DNA of 64,000 nucleotides from Viscum album (taxonomy: Eukaryota; Streptophyta; Magnoliopsida; Santalales; Viscaceae): positions 597,084,818-597,148,817 of the forward strand of contig OY728158.1 of NCBI GenBank assembly GCA_963277665.1. Direction: 5' to 3'. The position numbers and the translations under genes were made by a program. Below, piece after piece: positions 12,151 through 24,485 of this stretch; positions within the stretch are counted from its first letter, which is position 1, and every line of letters begins with the position of its first letter. The notes beneath the pieces are model-generated. The model made no database searches and was not told the DNA's origin. It was given only the letters and a program-made list of their open reading frames with translations.

Positions 12151-12990
12151 TATGATGTCTTTCCGGAGGAATTTCCAGGTCTTCCACCAAATCGTGAATT
12201 TGAGTTTTCAATTAAACTCATACCAGGTGTTATGCCCATTTCAAAGACACCTTATAGAATGGCCCCAATTGAGTTGTAGGAGTTGAAAAAACAACTCCAA
12301 GAGAATCTTCATAAGGGATTAATATTCCCTAGTGCATCACCTTGGGGAGCTCCTATTCTGTTTGTTAAGAAGAAAGATGGATGAATGAGAATCTGCATTG
12401 ATTATCTAGAACATAACAAGATCACTATCAAGAAAAAATATCAGCTCCCACACATTGATGACTTATTTGACCAACTACACGAAGATAAATTCTTTTCCAA
12501 GATTGATCTTCATTCGGGGTATCATCAATTAAGGTTCAAAAGGGAGGATATACCAAAGATGGCTTTCCGTACAAGTTATGGACACTATGAATTTATAGTG
12601 ATGTCATTTGGTCTTACTAATTCCCTTGCTATCTTCATGGATCTGATGAATAGAGTCTTTAGAGATTATGTTTATCGGGTTGAGGTATTCTTTATAGACG
12701 ATATTTTTTTCTATACAAAGCGCAAGGAAGAACTTGAAGATCACTTGAGAATTGTGTTGAAGACCCTGAGAAAGGAGAAGCTTTATGCCAAATTTACCAA
12801 GTTTGAATTTTGGCTTTATAATGTTTCATTTTTGGGTCATATAATCTCAAAAGAGGGGATATCTGTGGATCTAGAAAAAACAAAGGTTATTGAAAGATGG
12901 TCGAGACCAACAACAGTAGCTGAGATCTGAAGTTTTCTTGGTTTGGCTGGATATTATCGACGTTTTGTGAAACATTTTTCATGATTATCT
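12151..12990 (+). pseudogene. pol: Tekay-like reverse transcriptase domain remnant
   Basis: This is the RNA-dependent DNA polymerase that copies the element. The region before the polymerase carries a match to FPGLPPNREFEF. Polymerase motifs follow in order: KKDG then RICIDY (motif A neighbourhood), [12 protein letters not shown] with the first catalytic Asp, FGLTNS, and FIDD in place of YxDD near 12690, then FLGHIIS and FLGLAGYYRRFV. Stops at 12277, 12382, 12928 and 12982 break it. At 12928 and 12982 the family usually has Arg, so CGA to TGA changes are the simplest explanation. Frame is preserved throughout. Confidence 0.93.
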
Positions 12991-13500
12991 AATACACTCA
13001 CGAGGTTGACTGGAAAAAGAGTAATGTTCGTTTGGACGGAGGAGTGTGAAGCGAATTTCAAGGAGTTAAAAATAAGGTTATCCAGAGCACCTGTGCTCAA
13101 ACTTCCGTGTAGTGGAGAAAGGTGTGTGATTTACAATGATTCATCCAAGAAGGGACTGGGGTGTGTTCTCATGCAAAACGATATGGTGATGTCTTATGAC
13201 TCACGACAGTTGAAAATCCATGAGCAAAATTACCCAACTCATGATTTGGAGTTAGCCACGGTAATCTTTGCATTAAAAATATGGATGCATTATATTTATG
13301 GTGAAAAGTGTGATATTTATACTGATCATAAAATTTTAAAGTATATTTTTACACAAAATGAGATGAATATGTACCAAAGAAGATGGTTGGAGCTGATTAA
13401 GGATTACAACTGCTCAATTCATTACGACCCTGTGAAAGCAAACAAGGTGGCTGATGCATTAAGTCGACAAGACCATGCTAGCTTATCCATGACGAGGATC
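12991..13500 (+). pseudogene. pol: Tekay-like RNase H domain remnant
   Basis: This is the ribonuclease that removes the RNA template strand. The stretch is open with no stop. Catalytic acidic residues can be seen in the motifs YNDSS, DLELA and YTDHK, and the domain ends at the conserved VADALSR near 13450. It lies directly between RT and integrase, which is the Ty3/gypsy order. This is the best-preserved part of the polyprotein. Confidence 0.93.
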
Positions 13501-14850
13501 ACAAAAGATCCAATATTTATGGATTTACAAAGGATGGATCATGGAATTATAATGGAAGGGGGAAAATCTTATCTTTCTCAAATGAATTTTCAACTATCTA
13601 TACATGTGAAGATTAAAGAGGCACAGAAAGAAGATGTTGCGTTACAAAAGAAGGTGAGAAATGTTCCGGAATTCAACCTTGATCGAGATGGGATAATAAG
13701 GTTCAAGAATCGGGTTTGTGTTCCTCCTATCCCAGAGTTAAAGAAGGAGCTACTGGATGAGGCTCATAGTTATTCATTCTTTATTCATCCTGGAAGCATG
13801 AAGATGTATAGGGACCTGAAAGTGTACTTCTGGTGGGATGGCATGAAAGGAGATGTTGCTGAATATGTCTCTCGATGCTTGGTTTGTCAGGAAGTTAAAT
13901 CCGAGAGACCGAAGTATAAGGGGATGTTACAACCATTACCCATACCTGAATAAAAATGGGAAAACATCACTATGGAATTTTTTATAGGACTTTTTAAAAC
14001 ATCCAAAGGAAATAATGCTATCTGGGTCATAGTTGATTGTCTTAAAAAGTCAGCACACTTTATTTCTATTATAGAGGATTTCCCTCTTGATCATATTGAT
14101 ATGATATATGTAAAGTAAGTGGTAAGATTGTATGGAGTACCACCTTCCATTATATCTGATCGGGATCCGAGGTTTAGCTCAAATTTTTGGCGAAGTCTTC
14201 TGCATACTCTGGATACAGAGTTGAGTTTCAGCACTGCTTATCATCCTCAGATAGATGGTCAGTCTGAGGGGATAATTAAAACACTAGAAGAAATGTTGAG
14301 AGCTTGTACTATAGATTTAAAAGGAGGTTGGGATCAACACCTACCTTTTATTGAATTTTCTTATGATAATAGCTTTCACTTCATTATTCAGATGGCTCCT
14401 TATGAAGCACTCAATGGAAAAAAATGCCGAACTATAACTTGCTGGGATAAATTTGGGGATAGAAATCTATTAGGACCTAATCTTGTAGATGAGATGATAG
14501 AAAAGGTCTGATCTATTCAACAACACAAAAGAGAAGCTCAGGGTCGACAAAAAAGTTATGCCGATAACCGAAGAAAAGACCTAGAGTTTGAAGTGGGTGA
14601 TAAAGTGTTCTTACGAATATCTCCTTGGAAGAGAGTAATGAGATTTGGAAAGAAAGGAAAGCTGAGCCCTAGGTATATTGGTCTTTTCGAAATACTGGAT
14701 CGTGTGGGGAAGGAATCTTACCGATTGTCTCTTCCACCGAATCTCTCTCAAGTTCACGATGTGTTCCATGTATCTCTCCTGAGAAAGTACATACCCGATC
14801 CTTCACATGTACTCAGCTCAGAAGTTGTACCGCTGGAGCAAGATCTTTCT
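13501..14850 (+). pseudogene. pol: Tekay-like integrase remnant
   Basis: This enzyme inserts the cDNA and makes the 5-bp duplication. The zinc-binding His-His-Cys-Cys region spans about 13765-13890 (IHPGSMKMY, then CLVCQ). In the catalytic core the first acidic position reads MEF where Asp is usual, the second Asp is in SDRDPRF near 14158, and Glu is in GQSEG near 14260. The C-terminal region has SPRYIGLFEIL and the family motif HDVFHVSLL near 14757. Stops are at 13951, 14116 and 14509. The Asp-to-Glu change at the first catalytic position is a second reason to think it inactive. Confidence 0.92.
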
Positions 14851-15018
14851 TATGAAGAACAACCGATACAGATTCTGGATCATAGAGAAAAAGTCTTATG
14901 GAACAAGGCCACTCGCTTGGTGAAAGTTTTATGGAGGAACCACCAATTAGAAGAAGCTACATGAGATCTTGAGGATATGATGTGGGAGAGGTATCCTCAT
15001 CTGTTTGTTACAAAGTGA
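14851..15018 (+). pseudogene. pol: Tekay-like C-terminal chromodomain remnant
   Basis: The integrase tail continues into a chromodomain-like module: QILDHREKVL, then VKVLWRNHQLEEAT and a final ERYPHLF, with the natural stop TGA at 15016. In chromoviruses this domain is thought to direct integration to chromatin with particular histone marks. A TGA at 14962 replaces the Trp usually found in this motif. The chromodomain defines the chromovirus lineage. Confidence 0.88.
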
Positions 15019-15044
15019 CAAATTTTGCGGGCGAAATTCATTTT

Positions 15045-15052
15045 AAGGGGGG
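15045..15052 (+). other. Tekay-like polypurine tract
   Basis: AAGGGGGG lies five bases before the 3' LTR start at 15058. It would prime plus-strand DNA synthesis. Confidence 0.85.
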
Positions 15053-16687
15053 TAGAATGTAACACCTGAGATTTTTATAGGAAATATTTTGTTGTTATGT
15101 TATATACATCATCAAAGGAATCTTCCACTACACACAACATTATCATGGCTTGCTTTACATGCAATCACGACCTTCCTCGATAGCTTGCGTTGTATGCAAT
15201 ACCGAGTTTCACTGAACAACAATATGCAATTAAAATATTATATAAACTAGTTGTTATGAATAGTAATACCCAATTTTTGAAATGTTATAAATTTTATCTT
15301 TTAAAATTGACTTCATTTTTGGATTTAGAATAACAAAATTAGCCTAGGGTGAATTTTTTGTATTTTTCAGAAAACGTTCAATTTTTTATGAATAGTGAAA
15401 ACACTATTTTACTATTTAAAAACCGACTTTTGATTTAAATAATAATTTATTTTATTTAAATTTATTTTAGGTCAAAATTGATACATAATACATATATAAG
15501 TTCAAAGTAATTCATTGAAGTCATTTTACAATAATTTTAGATATGTAAAAATTTAATTAAACTTTTCACCCTCTTTTACCCACCTCCTAGGAGAGTTTGA
15601 AAATTTAAATAATTCTTAATTTTACCATTTCTATGAGTGTAATATCAACATTCCGAGATACAAGGTTAATATCAAGGGGTAAAATGGGGTTCAATAAGAT
15701 AAATTTTTTTTGGTGAATAGTAACTTTTTACTTTTATTTACCACGGTTAAAAGTAAATAAGGTAATTAAGGGTAAAAATGATATTATTATTACCCTAACA
15801 CATGTCCTAATTCTATTGGATAAGTTTAATTCGACCAAAAAAACATTAGGGATAAAATATTACCCTTTAGTTCCACTTGGATTTGATTAGGACACTTATT
15901 ATTATTTTAATTAAAGAAGAGTTAAAAGAGTTAAAATCAAAGTTTAATAACTAAAACATTATTAATATAGGGTTATATATAATATAAATTCGACTATAAA
16001 TATTAATTAGTAAGATAAAAATATTTCCTACATAATGGTTTTTATTTATACTTTTAAGACATTAAATAAGTTAATTTATTTATGACACAATGATGATGCA
16101 GTAATTGCCTTATTAAGGAAGTATTAACATAATTGATAGTATAAATACCCAAATAAATGTAATTTGAGTCTTTTTATGGATTACAGTAATTTTATATGTT
16201 AATATGACATGTTAGTATTTATTTAATTAACTTTGTTCGAACTAATCATGTTGTTATAATTTTCACAAAAATCAATTAACAAATAGTTTTAAAATTGACA
16301 TAAAATAGTTTTTAAAACAAATATTATATTTTTATTTTTTATTTTATTCCTAAATATATATGGTTCATCATAATTACATAGATAAGATTATATATATTAA
16401 TAATTAACCAATTCAGGTTTGTTTGGCTTGTTATAGTCAGTTTATTATCCATATAGTGTAAGAAAGCTAGAAGACATGATAAAAGTTAAATTATTTAACT
16501 TAGAGTTAAATCTAAATGATAAGGTTACAATAGTAACATAAACTTGTCTAAAATATATTTTTTGAGATTACTTCGACCCATCCCGACCTTAGCTTATAAA
16601 TAAATCAATTTGGAGCTATTAAAAACTGAATATGACTTTATTATAAAATAACATTTTAAGTTTTTCCTAAGGTGACCCTCTCCTCCC

Positions 16688-16696
16688 TTATAAAAG
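16688..16696 (+). promoter_or_regulatory. TATA box of the Tekay-like LTR
   Basis: TTATAAAAG lies 1630 bp into the LTR, followed by a pyrimidine-rich stretch. The equivalent site in the 5' LTR (8125-8133) reads TTCTAAAAT. Confidence 0.6.
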
Positions 16697-17039
16697 GGCA
16701 CCTCCTCCCTCTCATCCTCGCACCACATTGAGCCTTCAAGCTCGGCCAAACCCTAAAATATTCTATTCTCCATTTCCCTATAATCATCTTATAAGTTCTG
16801 GTCTTCTTTAAATGCCATCTTTAGGGCCCTAAGAGGAGGTTAAGAAGAGGCGCTTCACAGAAGAGGTAATGTCTGTTATCGATTCTTTCAACCTTATTTC
16901 TTCTTCTACTTCTTCTTATTTAGTTTTTTTATTATAAGGTAATAACATCAGTATCACTCATATACTGAAATGTTATTGTAAATATGAAACTACCGAATTT
17001 CACCTTCTATCCATCCTACGGAAAATGAAATCACCGCGC

Positions 17040-17238
17040 GTGCGTACGTACAGAATACCATCTCCACGCTGTGGTGTAATATGTTTTCCACCACCACCTA
17101 ACTTGGATGAGTATAATGGTGTAAATAATTACTATATATCATTATTGTAAAGTGATATTGATTCTTAAATAGTATACATACACTTCAATAAAATTCCATG
17201 ATCATGGGAATGATATCATCGCTCGTGCGTACGTACGG
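17040..17238 (+). promoter_or_regulatory. Paired CpG-rich motifs in the 3' LTR
   Basis: GTGCGTACGTACAG at 17040 and GTGCGTACGTACGG at 17225 are 185 bp apart, as in the 5' LTR. Only the first copy has lost one CpG. Confidence 0.5.
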
Positions 17239-18875
17239 CCTACCGTCTCCACGATGTGATGCGACTCGTTCTACATGATCTTCATTTCTTAATGATTATA
17301 TAAAAGAATTGAATTAATAAATATGATATATATTACCCTAATAACATTCAATAAATGAGGTATCTATAACCAATAATGAAGAATAAGAATTTATTCGACA
17401 AAACACGCATAAGAACAAAAAGCAATAAACACCCGAATAAGAAGTAGCAATGAAATATTACTAATAAAAAGATAATAATATGACCATATATGATATCATA
17501 ACAATGAGTATGATTCTGGAATAAGTCAATAACATTATATAAATCATTATACAGGATGTTCGGACACGTACGAGGTAAATCAGACCTAAGGTAAGGGAAA
17601 ATCTACCAATCTCATTTTATCCGATATTGTTTATACTTCAGAATTTACTGGGGAATATTTATCATACACATCCATGTTTCCTCAATATGTAATATTATTT
17701 ATATCCTCCTAAAAAATTTTAAATCCACTATTACCCTTTGGCGAGTTTTTAGTAAAATATATGAAAGTAATCTTTTGTCATTTTTAGTACGAGGTAATTT
17801 TTTTACTTTTCCGGCCAAAGTACGGGAAGAAGGTTTTTCTTTAACTTTTACGGCATTAATGGATGTTTAGTAAATTATTTCCATAAATCTTCCTTTACAA
17901 TTTTTCAAGTTTATTTTTAATCAAATTATTTTAGTTTAAAATTGTATGACATGTTAAGAGAGGAAAAATGTTTTTGAAGTATAAATGATATTTTCCTCAA
18001 GAATGGAGTTCAAGTGTTTTATCAAAATTATTTTCAATCTATGATTATATAGAGTTCTGTTTATATCCCTATTTTTACATTGATTTGATTATTTTATGAT
18101 GGAATTATTTTTATGATGTCCTTTTATCTTATATTCATTATGTTATGATGGCATGATGTTTAAGAATCCCATTTTTATTACATGGGTTATGCTATGATGT
18201 ATGATTTATGATCTTATGGAACACATAAGAATGGTATAATTATGAGATGGGTGGGACCTATATCTCTCTCCAATTAATTGGGTAAATATTTATATCTCAT
18301 GGGATAGACATGGATGGAATGACAGGTTAATCCAGTTCAGTGATACGTGACTGAAACGAGGAGTGAACTCGGTTCAGAAATGGTCTTTTTCTGCAAAGAT
18401 AGTCTTGAAATGAGTCTTGACTACTAGGAAATGATTCTCTATGATTATGTGTATATGCCACAATGTTTCATGTTATGATTTTTGGGATTAGATTTAACTA
18501 CTATTATTTATCTCATGTTATGAAATTATGATCTCTTTTACAGGTTAATATTTCCAAAATGTTATGTTCTTATGAATATGATGTGATTGATATTTCTTTT
18601 GTTTACCCTTACTGAGCATTTGAGCTCACCCTTTTGTATGTTTTCTTTTCCCCAGGTCAAGAAGAAGGGTGTTATGTAAGATATTACAAATGGGACTCTA
18701 TATTTGATAAAATAAAAGAAAGACAGTGTAGATGATTTATAAACCAGCTGTTTATGTTTCCCAGTTTCTAAAGACACTATACCTATAAGGTCCTTTCATG
18801 GTTTTGTTATATGTTGTAATAAGTGTGCTTCAATCTTGAAGTATTAACAATGTATGTAATGTATGGGTTGTCATA

Positions 18876-18880
18876 ATCTT
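18876..18880. repeat. TSD ATCTT, right copy
   Basis: This is the exact partner of 6487-6491. The copia LTR resumes at 18881. Confidence 0.95.
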
Positions 18881-19164
18881 TTTACGAGTACTCACACCCA
18901 ACGGTCTGCATACTATGTGCACCATCAAAATATTTCATCCAACCACAGAACTATATTTAAGAATATTTTCATAGAACATCAAGGTTCTCATCATAGTAGG
19001 GAACTGATATGACCTTGTCAATGTGACAAATACTCCGGGACATTATTACACAACAGTCATGTAGAACAATGAACAATATGTAATAATATGTTTCATATTT
19101 AAATATATTAAATATTCTTGTAATCAAAGTAAAATTAGTTGATTCAAGGACACCAACTCTTACA
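18881..19164 (-). repeat. Copia 3' LTR, inner part
   Basis: It continues the LTR interrupted at 6491 and is collinear with about 42870-43140. Its inner end (TTACA, or TGTAA on the minus strand) abuts the PPT. Confidence 0.85.
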
Positions 19165-19177
19165 AACCCCCATTGGG
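19165..19177 (-). other. Copia polypurine tract
   Basis: On the minus strand CCCAATGGGGGTT lies directly next to the LTR terminus TGTAAGAG. Confidence 0.7.
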
Positions 19178-20660
19178 ACTAGATCCAACTGCCAATGACA
19201 TTCAGTTCGCTTGCCCTCACATGATGGTGATATTTCTGATGATTCAAGGATTTCGTCAAGGGGTCTCTAATATTGTCTTCCATAGTAATACAGTTCACTT
19301 TAACTTCACCTCTCTAAGAATAATCACTCAAGATATGATACTTCTGATGTATGTGCTTCGTCCACTGATATAACCTTTGATATTTTGCGAGAGCCACCAC
19401 TGTAGTATTATCATTGAAAAATGTGATGGGATCATTACTACTAGGTCTTACATCTATCACCAGTATTAGGTTTCACATCAAAATTTCTTCTTCAGCTACC
19501 TTAGAATCTGCATTATACGTGGACTATACTCTAGAATCTACGACCACACTCTATTTTGAGGTCTTCCATCTCACTGCACATCCATTCAAAGTGAAGATTT
19601 ATCCCGTTTTTTACTTCATGTCAACTTGATCAATCTGGATACTAGAATTCGCATATCCATTGATGAATAGTTCCTCATCTCCTCCATAAACCATGAAAAT
19701 ATCCATAGCATGACTCAAATACTTTAGTATAGTCATTATTTCCATCCAATGGTGGTCACCTAGGTCTACTTGATATCTTCCTACCACACCCAATGTGTAG
19801 GTGAAATACAACATAGTACATATCATATCATACATGACTGACCCAATAACTGATTCGTATGAAGTACTTACCATTCACTTTCTTACCACATGTGTCTGAG
19901 GAAACATTTTCTTAAAAAGATGAATTCCATGTGACACTATCAACCAACCCATCCTGGATTGTTCCATATGGAATCTCTTCAGTATCTTGTCAATGTACGT
20001 ACATTGACTTAGGCCTACCAATCTCTTGGATCTATCATGGTGGGTCTTGATTCAACAAATATCTTCTACCTCACCCAAGTACATAATGGATAATCGTTGA
20101 TTCAACCATGTCTTAATAGACTGTAGGACTAGTATCTTGTTTATAATAAGTAATATTTCATCAACATATACTATTAAGAAAACTAATGCACTCCCACTAA
20201 ACTGTTTGTAGACACAAGGCTCACCTTCATTCTTAATAAAACCAAATTTCATAATGGATTCATCAAAATGAATGTTCCATGATCTGGATGCTTTCTTTAA
20301 TACATAAATGGATTTCGGAAACATTCATACCTTATTGGAATCGTTTGGAGTTATAAACCCTTCATGTTGTGTCATGAGGACATCTTCCTAAAGGTTCCAA
20401 TTCAAGAAGGTTGTTTTGAAATCCATTATAATAATAACATAGTCATGGTATGAAACAATGGACAATATAATTTAAATGGATTTCAGCATTGAAACTGGTT
20501 CAAAGTTTTCATCGCAGCAAATGCCTTGACTCTGGTTGAACCCTTTTGAAACTAGTCATGCCTTAAAAGTACTAACTTATCCTTCTATGTCAAATTTCTT
20601 CATGAATGACCATTTGTAACCAAAAGTCTTTTTATCAACTGGAGGATCTACCAAAATCTA
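19178..20660 (-). pseudogene. pol: Copia reverse transcriptase and RNase H remnant
   Basis: Minus-strand fragments give a clear Ty1/copia RT and RNase H. An RT stretch at 20324-20052 has SIYVLKKASRSWN, NEGEPCVYK and VYVDE, where the family normally has YVDD, so the second catalytic Asp is now Glu. At 19874-19611 the connection and RNase H start read SVIGSVMYDMICT, VVGRYQ, HWMEIMTILKYL and VYGG, typical of the copia C-terminus. Further RNase H remnants continue to about 19200. Many stops and frame changes separate the pieces. RT after integrase is the copia order and contrasts with the gypsy element beside it. Confidence 0.9.
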
Positions 20661-21900
20661 GATATGGGTTTGGTACGTGGAATTTATTTTTAAATTCATG
20701 GATTCTTTCCACTTCGAAACATCTATTCCAATTACTATTTCCTTGTTGTTAGAGGATAATTATTATTAACTAATAATGAGTCACCATACACCGTAAATAA
20801 AAAATCACACTGTTTCAGTTCTTTAACATATCCTGTACTCTTATGCAGTTCTTGTGTATCTGGAACAATTTTTCTTCCATATAAATATGTGTAATCCATT
20901 GTTGTACCAAATAATGTGTACCTTGAGCCACGACATTATAGAAGTCTATATTTATCCCATTATCTCTTTTGGAGAAGTGATCCTTCTCATGAAATATGGT
21001 GTGTCTTTACAGTATTAAATTTTTTCTAAGTTTTTCTATTGGAAAAATCCCCTTGTTTTATTGGGGTATCCTATAATGGTATAATTTGGGCCTCAGGGTG
21101 CATGTTTGTTACCTTAAAAGACCTTAACAAATGATTCACTTTCCTACAAATGTAAATTCAATATCATGGTTTTTTACACTCTAAAACTCATATGGAATAC
21201 CATTTCTTGTTTTTTGGGTACTTGGTTTCATATGTTCACTGCTTTTTGTAATGCATATCTATAAAAGGATAATGGAATACTCGAATGAATCATCATTGAT
21301 CTCACCTTGTCCATCATGGTGGAGTTCCACCTTTCCCTCACACTATTTCACTAGGACGTGTTAGGGGAAGTGAGTTGGGATAGGATCCAAAGTCCCATAA
21401 GTAATCAGTGAAGTCATCATTAAGATATTCTTCACCTTGGTCTGAGCAGAGTTTCTTAATCTTCTTACAAATTTGGTTCTCAACATCATTCATTTTTTCT
21501 TTGAACTTATCAAAAGAATCCGAATTGTACCTCTTTAAGTATATATATCTATATCTGTTAAAATCATTATTAAAATTAATGAGGTATGAGTACCCACCAC
21601 ATGCTTCAATGGAAAATAGTCCACACACATTAGTCTGAACCAATTTAAGAAGCTCTTTAGCCCTTCCTCTTTTCCAACTGAATGGGGATTCGATCAATTT
21701 TCATTTTAAATATGAATTACATACACCAAGTGATTTTAGATTGAATGAATATTAATATCCATCTTGTTGTAACTTTGTTAAGCATTTATCATTTACATGG
21801 ACTAGTTGGTGATGCCAAAGCTGGGTGTTGTATGAGCCATGTGAAGTTTATGTTTTATTGATTTCCATTACTTGGTATGTGTTATACAACACATAATTAC
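20661..21900 (-). pseudogene. pol: Copia integrase remnant
   Basis: An open stretch at 21697-21338 (minus) carries the copia integrase core: RAKELLKLVQTNVCG near its start (family LxHTDVCGP, with catalytic Asp replaced by Asn here), GGYSYLINFNNDFNRY, and CSDQGEEYLNDDF with the second catalytic Asp. The rest of the core and the C-terminal part down to about 20660 are broken. The upstream zinc-binding region is not clearly readable. Confidence 0.85.
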
Positions 21901-22079
21901 TATTGTATAAATGTGCCCTACCAAAACAAATTCTATATTTTTAAACGAAGAAACATTCATTTTCAAATTTTAAAAAAATCCATCTGAATGTAATCTAGAT
22001 ACAGAAATAATGTTTTTAGTAATAAATGGCACATAACAACAACCTTTCATCACCAATATCATCCCATTTGGAAATGTGA

Positions 22080-22260
22080 GGTGGTAGTCCCTGACAGGAA
22101 CAACAACAAGTTTGGCTTTGTTTACTGCTCGTAGATCTACCTCCCATCAACCAATATTCCTAAATCTACTTTTTTCTTATATTTGGATACATATTTGAGC
22201 ACCAAAAGATGTATCTAATACCCAATTTGTAGAAATAGATATATTTCATTCGATAAAAAA
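22080..22260 (-). pseudogene. pol: Copia protease remnant
   Basis: On the minus strand near 22230 the frame reads NWVLDTSFGAQIC, matching the copia protease active-site region, in which Asp-Thr-Gly is normal and Gly is Ser here. Shortly after comes a conserved block with VVVPVRDYHL and NIISVSRL. It lies between gag and integrase, as expected for copia. Confidence 0.75.
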
Positions 22261-22269
22261 TGCACTTGA

Positions 22270-23060
22270 AGCTTCCACTTTCTTCTTAGGCTAGGTGTAG
22301 TTATTATTCCAGTGGCCCTTCTTTCCACATGTGAAATAAACAAATTCTTTTTCCCTTACCTCCCCTTTTATACTCTTTTTATTTTAAGGGAGTGAAGAAT
22401 CTTTTGGATTCAATCTCTTCGCCTTCCATTTCCTCTTACTCACCATAAAGATAGAATGATTTTCTCTCTTCATATCTTTGTCAACATGGAATATGAGGAT
22501 ACAAAGATCAGATAGATACTTACTAATTATTTTCATATTGAAATTAATTTTTTTTTGTAGAAGCTAGGAGGGAGCGATGAAAGAATGAGATCTGTAGCAA
22601 GTTCTTTGAGGAGTTTAAACCCTGGAACCTCCAGGAGCCCAATGTTTCCAATGAAATTTATTACTTAAGGCACAGTTGGGGAACCCTATCCATGATTAAT
22701 ATAAAAGAGTGGCTCAGAGATCTCAAACCGTTCTTTTCTTGCTCTATCCTAGTAAAGACCATGGTGGTTCTAGTGCATTCTATAAGAATACATGCTTTCA
22801 TGAGACTTCATAAGCTCAGTAGACATTAATGATAACATCAAAAATTTAACACCAAATGTGTTGTTCATATGTTTCTAATAGACCAAGAACTCTTCATCAC
22901 TTGCCTCATGGGTAGGTAGATTAGGTAATGCTGACTCCAGTACATAAGTCTTACATTCATGGTAGAGAATAACCCAAAGGTGTCTAAACCATTCTTGGAA
23001 GTTACTACGTTGGAGGATGTTTTATTTATCTATAATCGATCATAGGGGTAGTTTGGTTGA
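22270..23060 (-). pseudogene. gag: Copia gag remnant
   Basis: On the minus strand the region from about 23050 to 22740 reads as copia-type (UBN2-like) Gag. It has NFQEWFRHLW, then TYVLESALPNLP and HEASDEEFLVY, broken by stops. A zinc knuckle is visible near 22320 (CGKKGHWNNNY, last Cys lost). The N-terminus and leader lie across the Athila insertion, beyond 39270. Confidence 0.75.
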
Positions 23061-23366
23061 AGAGATTTTCATTATATTCTAAAATTAAAAGAGAATATTA
23101 TTTTTACTTTATTTATAACAGTTTATTAAAAATAATAATTTTATTTTACTAATTGTCCCACTATTTTATCATGTCCCAATGACCCTCACAATTGAAATCA
23201 AAATGTCCAGTTTCCATGAAATTCTAGTGGAAAATGATCCATATTCCACTTTGTATAAACCAATCAGGGGTTAGTCAAGATATTTGATGGTATTTAGGCA
23301 TCCATGTCTTTTCTATATATGGGCTTGAAGCTCCTTGATCCATTGAGTGGACTCAATCATGAAATC
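23061..23366 (-). other. Copia 5' region next to the Athila insertion
   Basis: I see no readable coding stretch in this degraded copia leader or gag N-terminus. The sequence resumes at 39270 beyond the Athila element and its TSD. Confidence 0.5.
23362..23366. repeat. TSD AAATC of the Athila-like element, left copy
   Basis: AAATC precedes the LTR terminus TGATCGTG at 23367 and is repeated at 39265-39269 after CGATCA. Confidence 0.9.
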
Positions 23367-23660
23367 TGATCGTGTTGTTGAGCACGTCCAATTAGTTGTT
23401 TAGTTTTTACTAAAATTTCTGCAGTATAGTAGTAACCCTAGGTCATACTTCGATGGAGCCTTAGATCATCAATTGAAAAAGTAGATTTTGATTATGAGAA
23501 TTGAAGGGTAATGGGATTTAATAAAACGTGGGTTTTGATGATGAAAGATTACAATATAAAAACTAAAGCGATAAAACAAAGTATAAATGAACAAGATTAA
23601 TTAAACGTGATCAACCCAGGGGAGTATCATGACCTTCATCCTTCATCACATAAGGAGATA
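23367..23660 (-). repeat. Athila-like 3' LTR, outer part
   Basis: It matches 37669 to about 37966 of the 5' LTR, for example the GAGCCTTAGATCAT and GTGATCAACC stretches. It is cut at TSD AGATA (23656-23660). Confidence 0.9.
23656..23660. repeat. TSD AGATA of the gag-only element, left copy
   Basis: It is an exact direct repeat of 28956-28960. The uninterrupted Athila LTR has a single CAAGATATAGGG at about 37966-37979. Confidence 0.95.
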
Positions 23661-24370
23661 TGTTAGGAGGAGAAAAACGGGAAGGATGGAAAGAGGGGGG
23701 GTGAATTGCCTTTTAAAAAAAGATTAACAAATTAAAATCAAAGTTGAAAGTGCAGCGGAAATAAAGAGGCAAGACACAAGAATTGATAACGGAGTTCGGC
23801 CAAAAACCCGGCCTACGTCTCCGCTCCCAACTCAACCGTTGAGAGATTCCTACCGCTTGCTTTTCAATGGTTTTAGCAAGAAACCCACTAGGATTTGAGG
23901 TATCACTATGACCTATTACAGCTTGCTTTTGATGGTTGAGCAAGAACCCACTTGCTTTTAATGGTTTAGCAAGAACCCACTATCCTTCTTACAGGTGAAG
24001 GATAGCTCACCTATGTCTCAAGCTTTTTAAAGGAAAAGCTTGTGCACCTCTTCACACCTTAGTGGTGATGTGAAACCAAAAAGAAAGGGAGGATAGAGAA
24101 AAGGTTGGGGTTTGTAGGCACAAACCCAATTTTAAGCTCAAAATATATAAAACAAGAAAAACCGTAATTGAGGAAGACTTGGGCGCCAATGTATGATGGA
24201 GTTGATGTAGCGTGCTCTCCCAAGCTTCTTGAGGTGCTCCTTGGATTGGAAATTGGCTGGAGCACTTGAGGATCCTTGAAGGTGGAGCGCCGGAGGTTCG
24301 CCAAATGTTCAACAATATATCCGAGCGCTTGGTATATGATCTGAATCGTGTCCGGGGCTTCCTTGGCCTT

Positions 24371-24378
24371 TATTTATA
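24371..24378 (-). promoter_or_regulatory. TATA box of the gag-only element, 3' LTR
   Basis: Minus-strand CTATAAATAAAGG. It lies about 108 bp downstream of the last palindrome of the U3 array; the 5' LTR copy is at 27765-27772. Confidence 0.75.
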
Positions 24379-24485
24379 GGCATGGAACCCTTGTGGAGTC
24401 TTCGGAGCCGTTGGAAAAGGCCTCGGAGCCGTTGGAAGCCAAAAGTGGGTTGACTGGTCAAAGCCAACGGCTAGTTTGACTGGGC

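Larger units (their letters stand above)
6492..18875 (+). mobile_element. Tekay/Del-like chromodomain Ty3/gypsy element (about 12.4 kb)
   Basis: This is a complete but inactivated element: 5' LTR 6492-10316, PBS 10319-10330, gag-pol about 10498-15018, PPT 15045-15052, 3' LTR 15058-18875 and a perfect 5-bp TSD. Domain order is Gag with zinc knuckles, protease, reverse transcriptase, RNase H, integrase, C-terminal chromodomain. Integrase after RNase H is diagnostic of Ty3/gypsy. The chromodomain places it among chromoviruses, and sequence flavour suggests Tekay/Del. It sits in the 3' LTR of the copia element. Confidence 0.95.
15058..18875 (+). repeat. Tekay-like 3' LTR (3818 bp)
   Basis: It is a direct repeat of 6492-10316. 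It starts TGTAACACC and ends TGTCATA immediately before TSD ATCTT at 18876. A TATA box (TTATAAAAG, 16688-16696) is intact here. The CpG-rich motif pair is at 17040 and 17225. The two LTR ends have each decayed differently. Confidence 0.95.
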
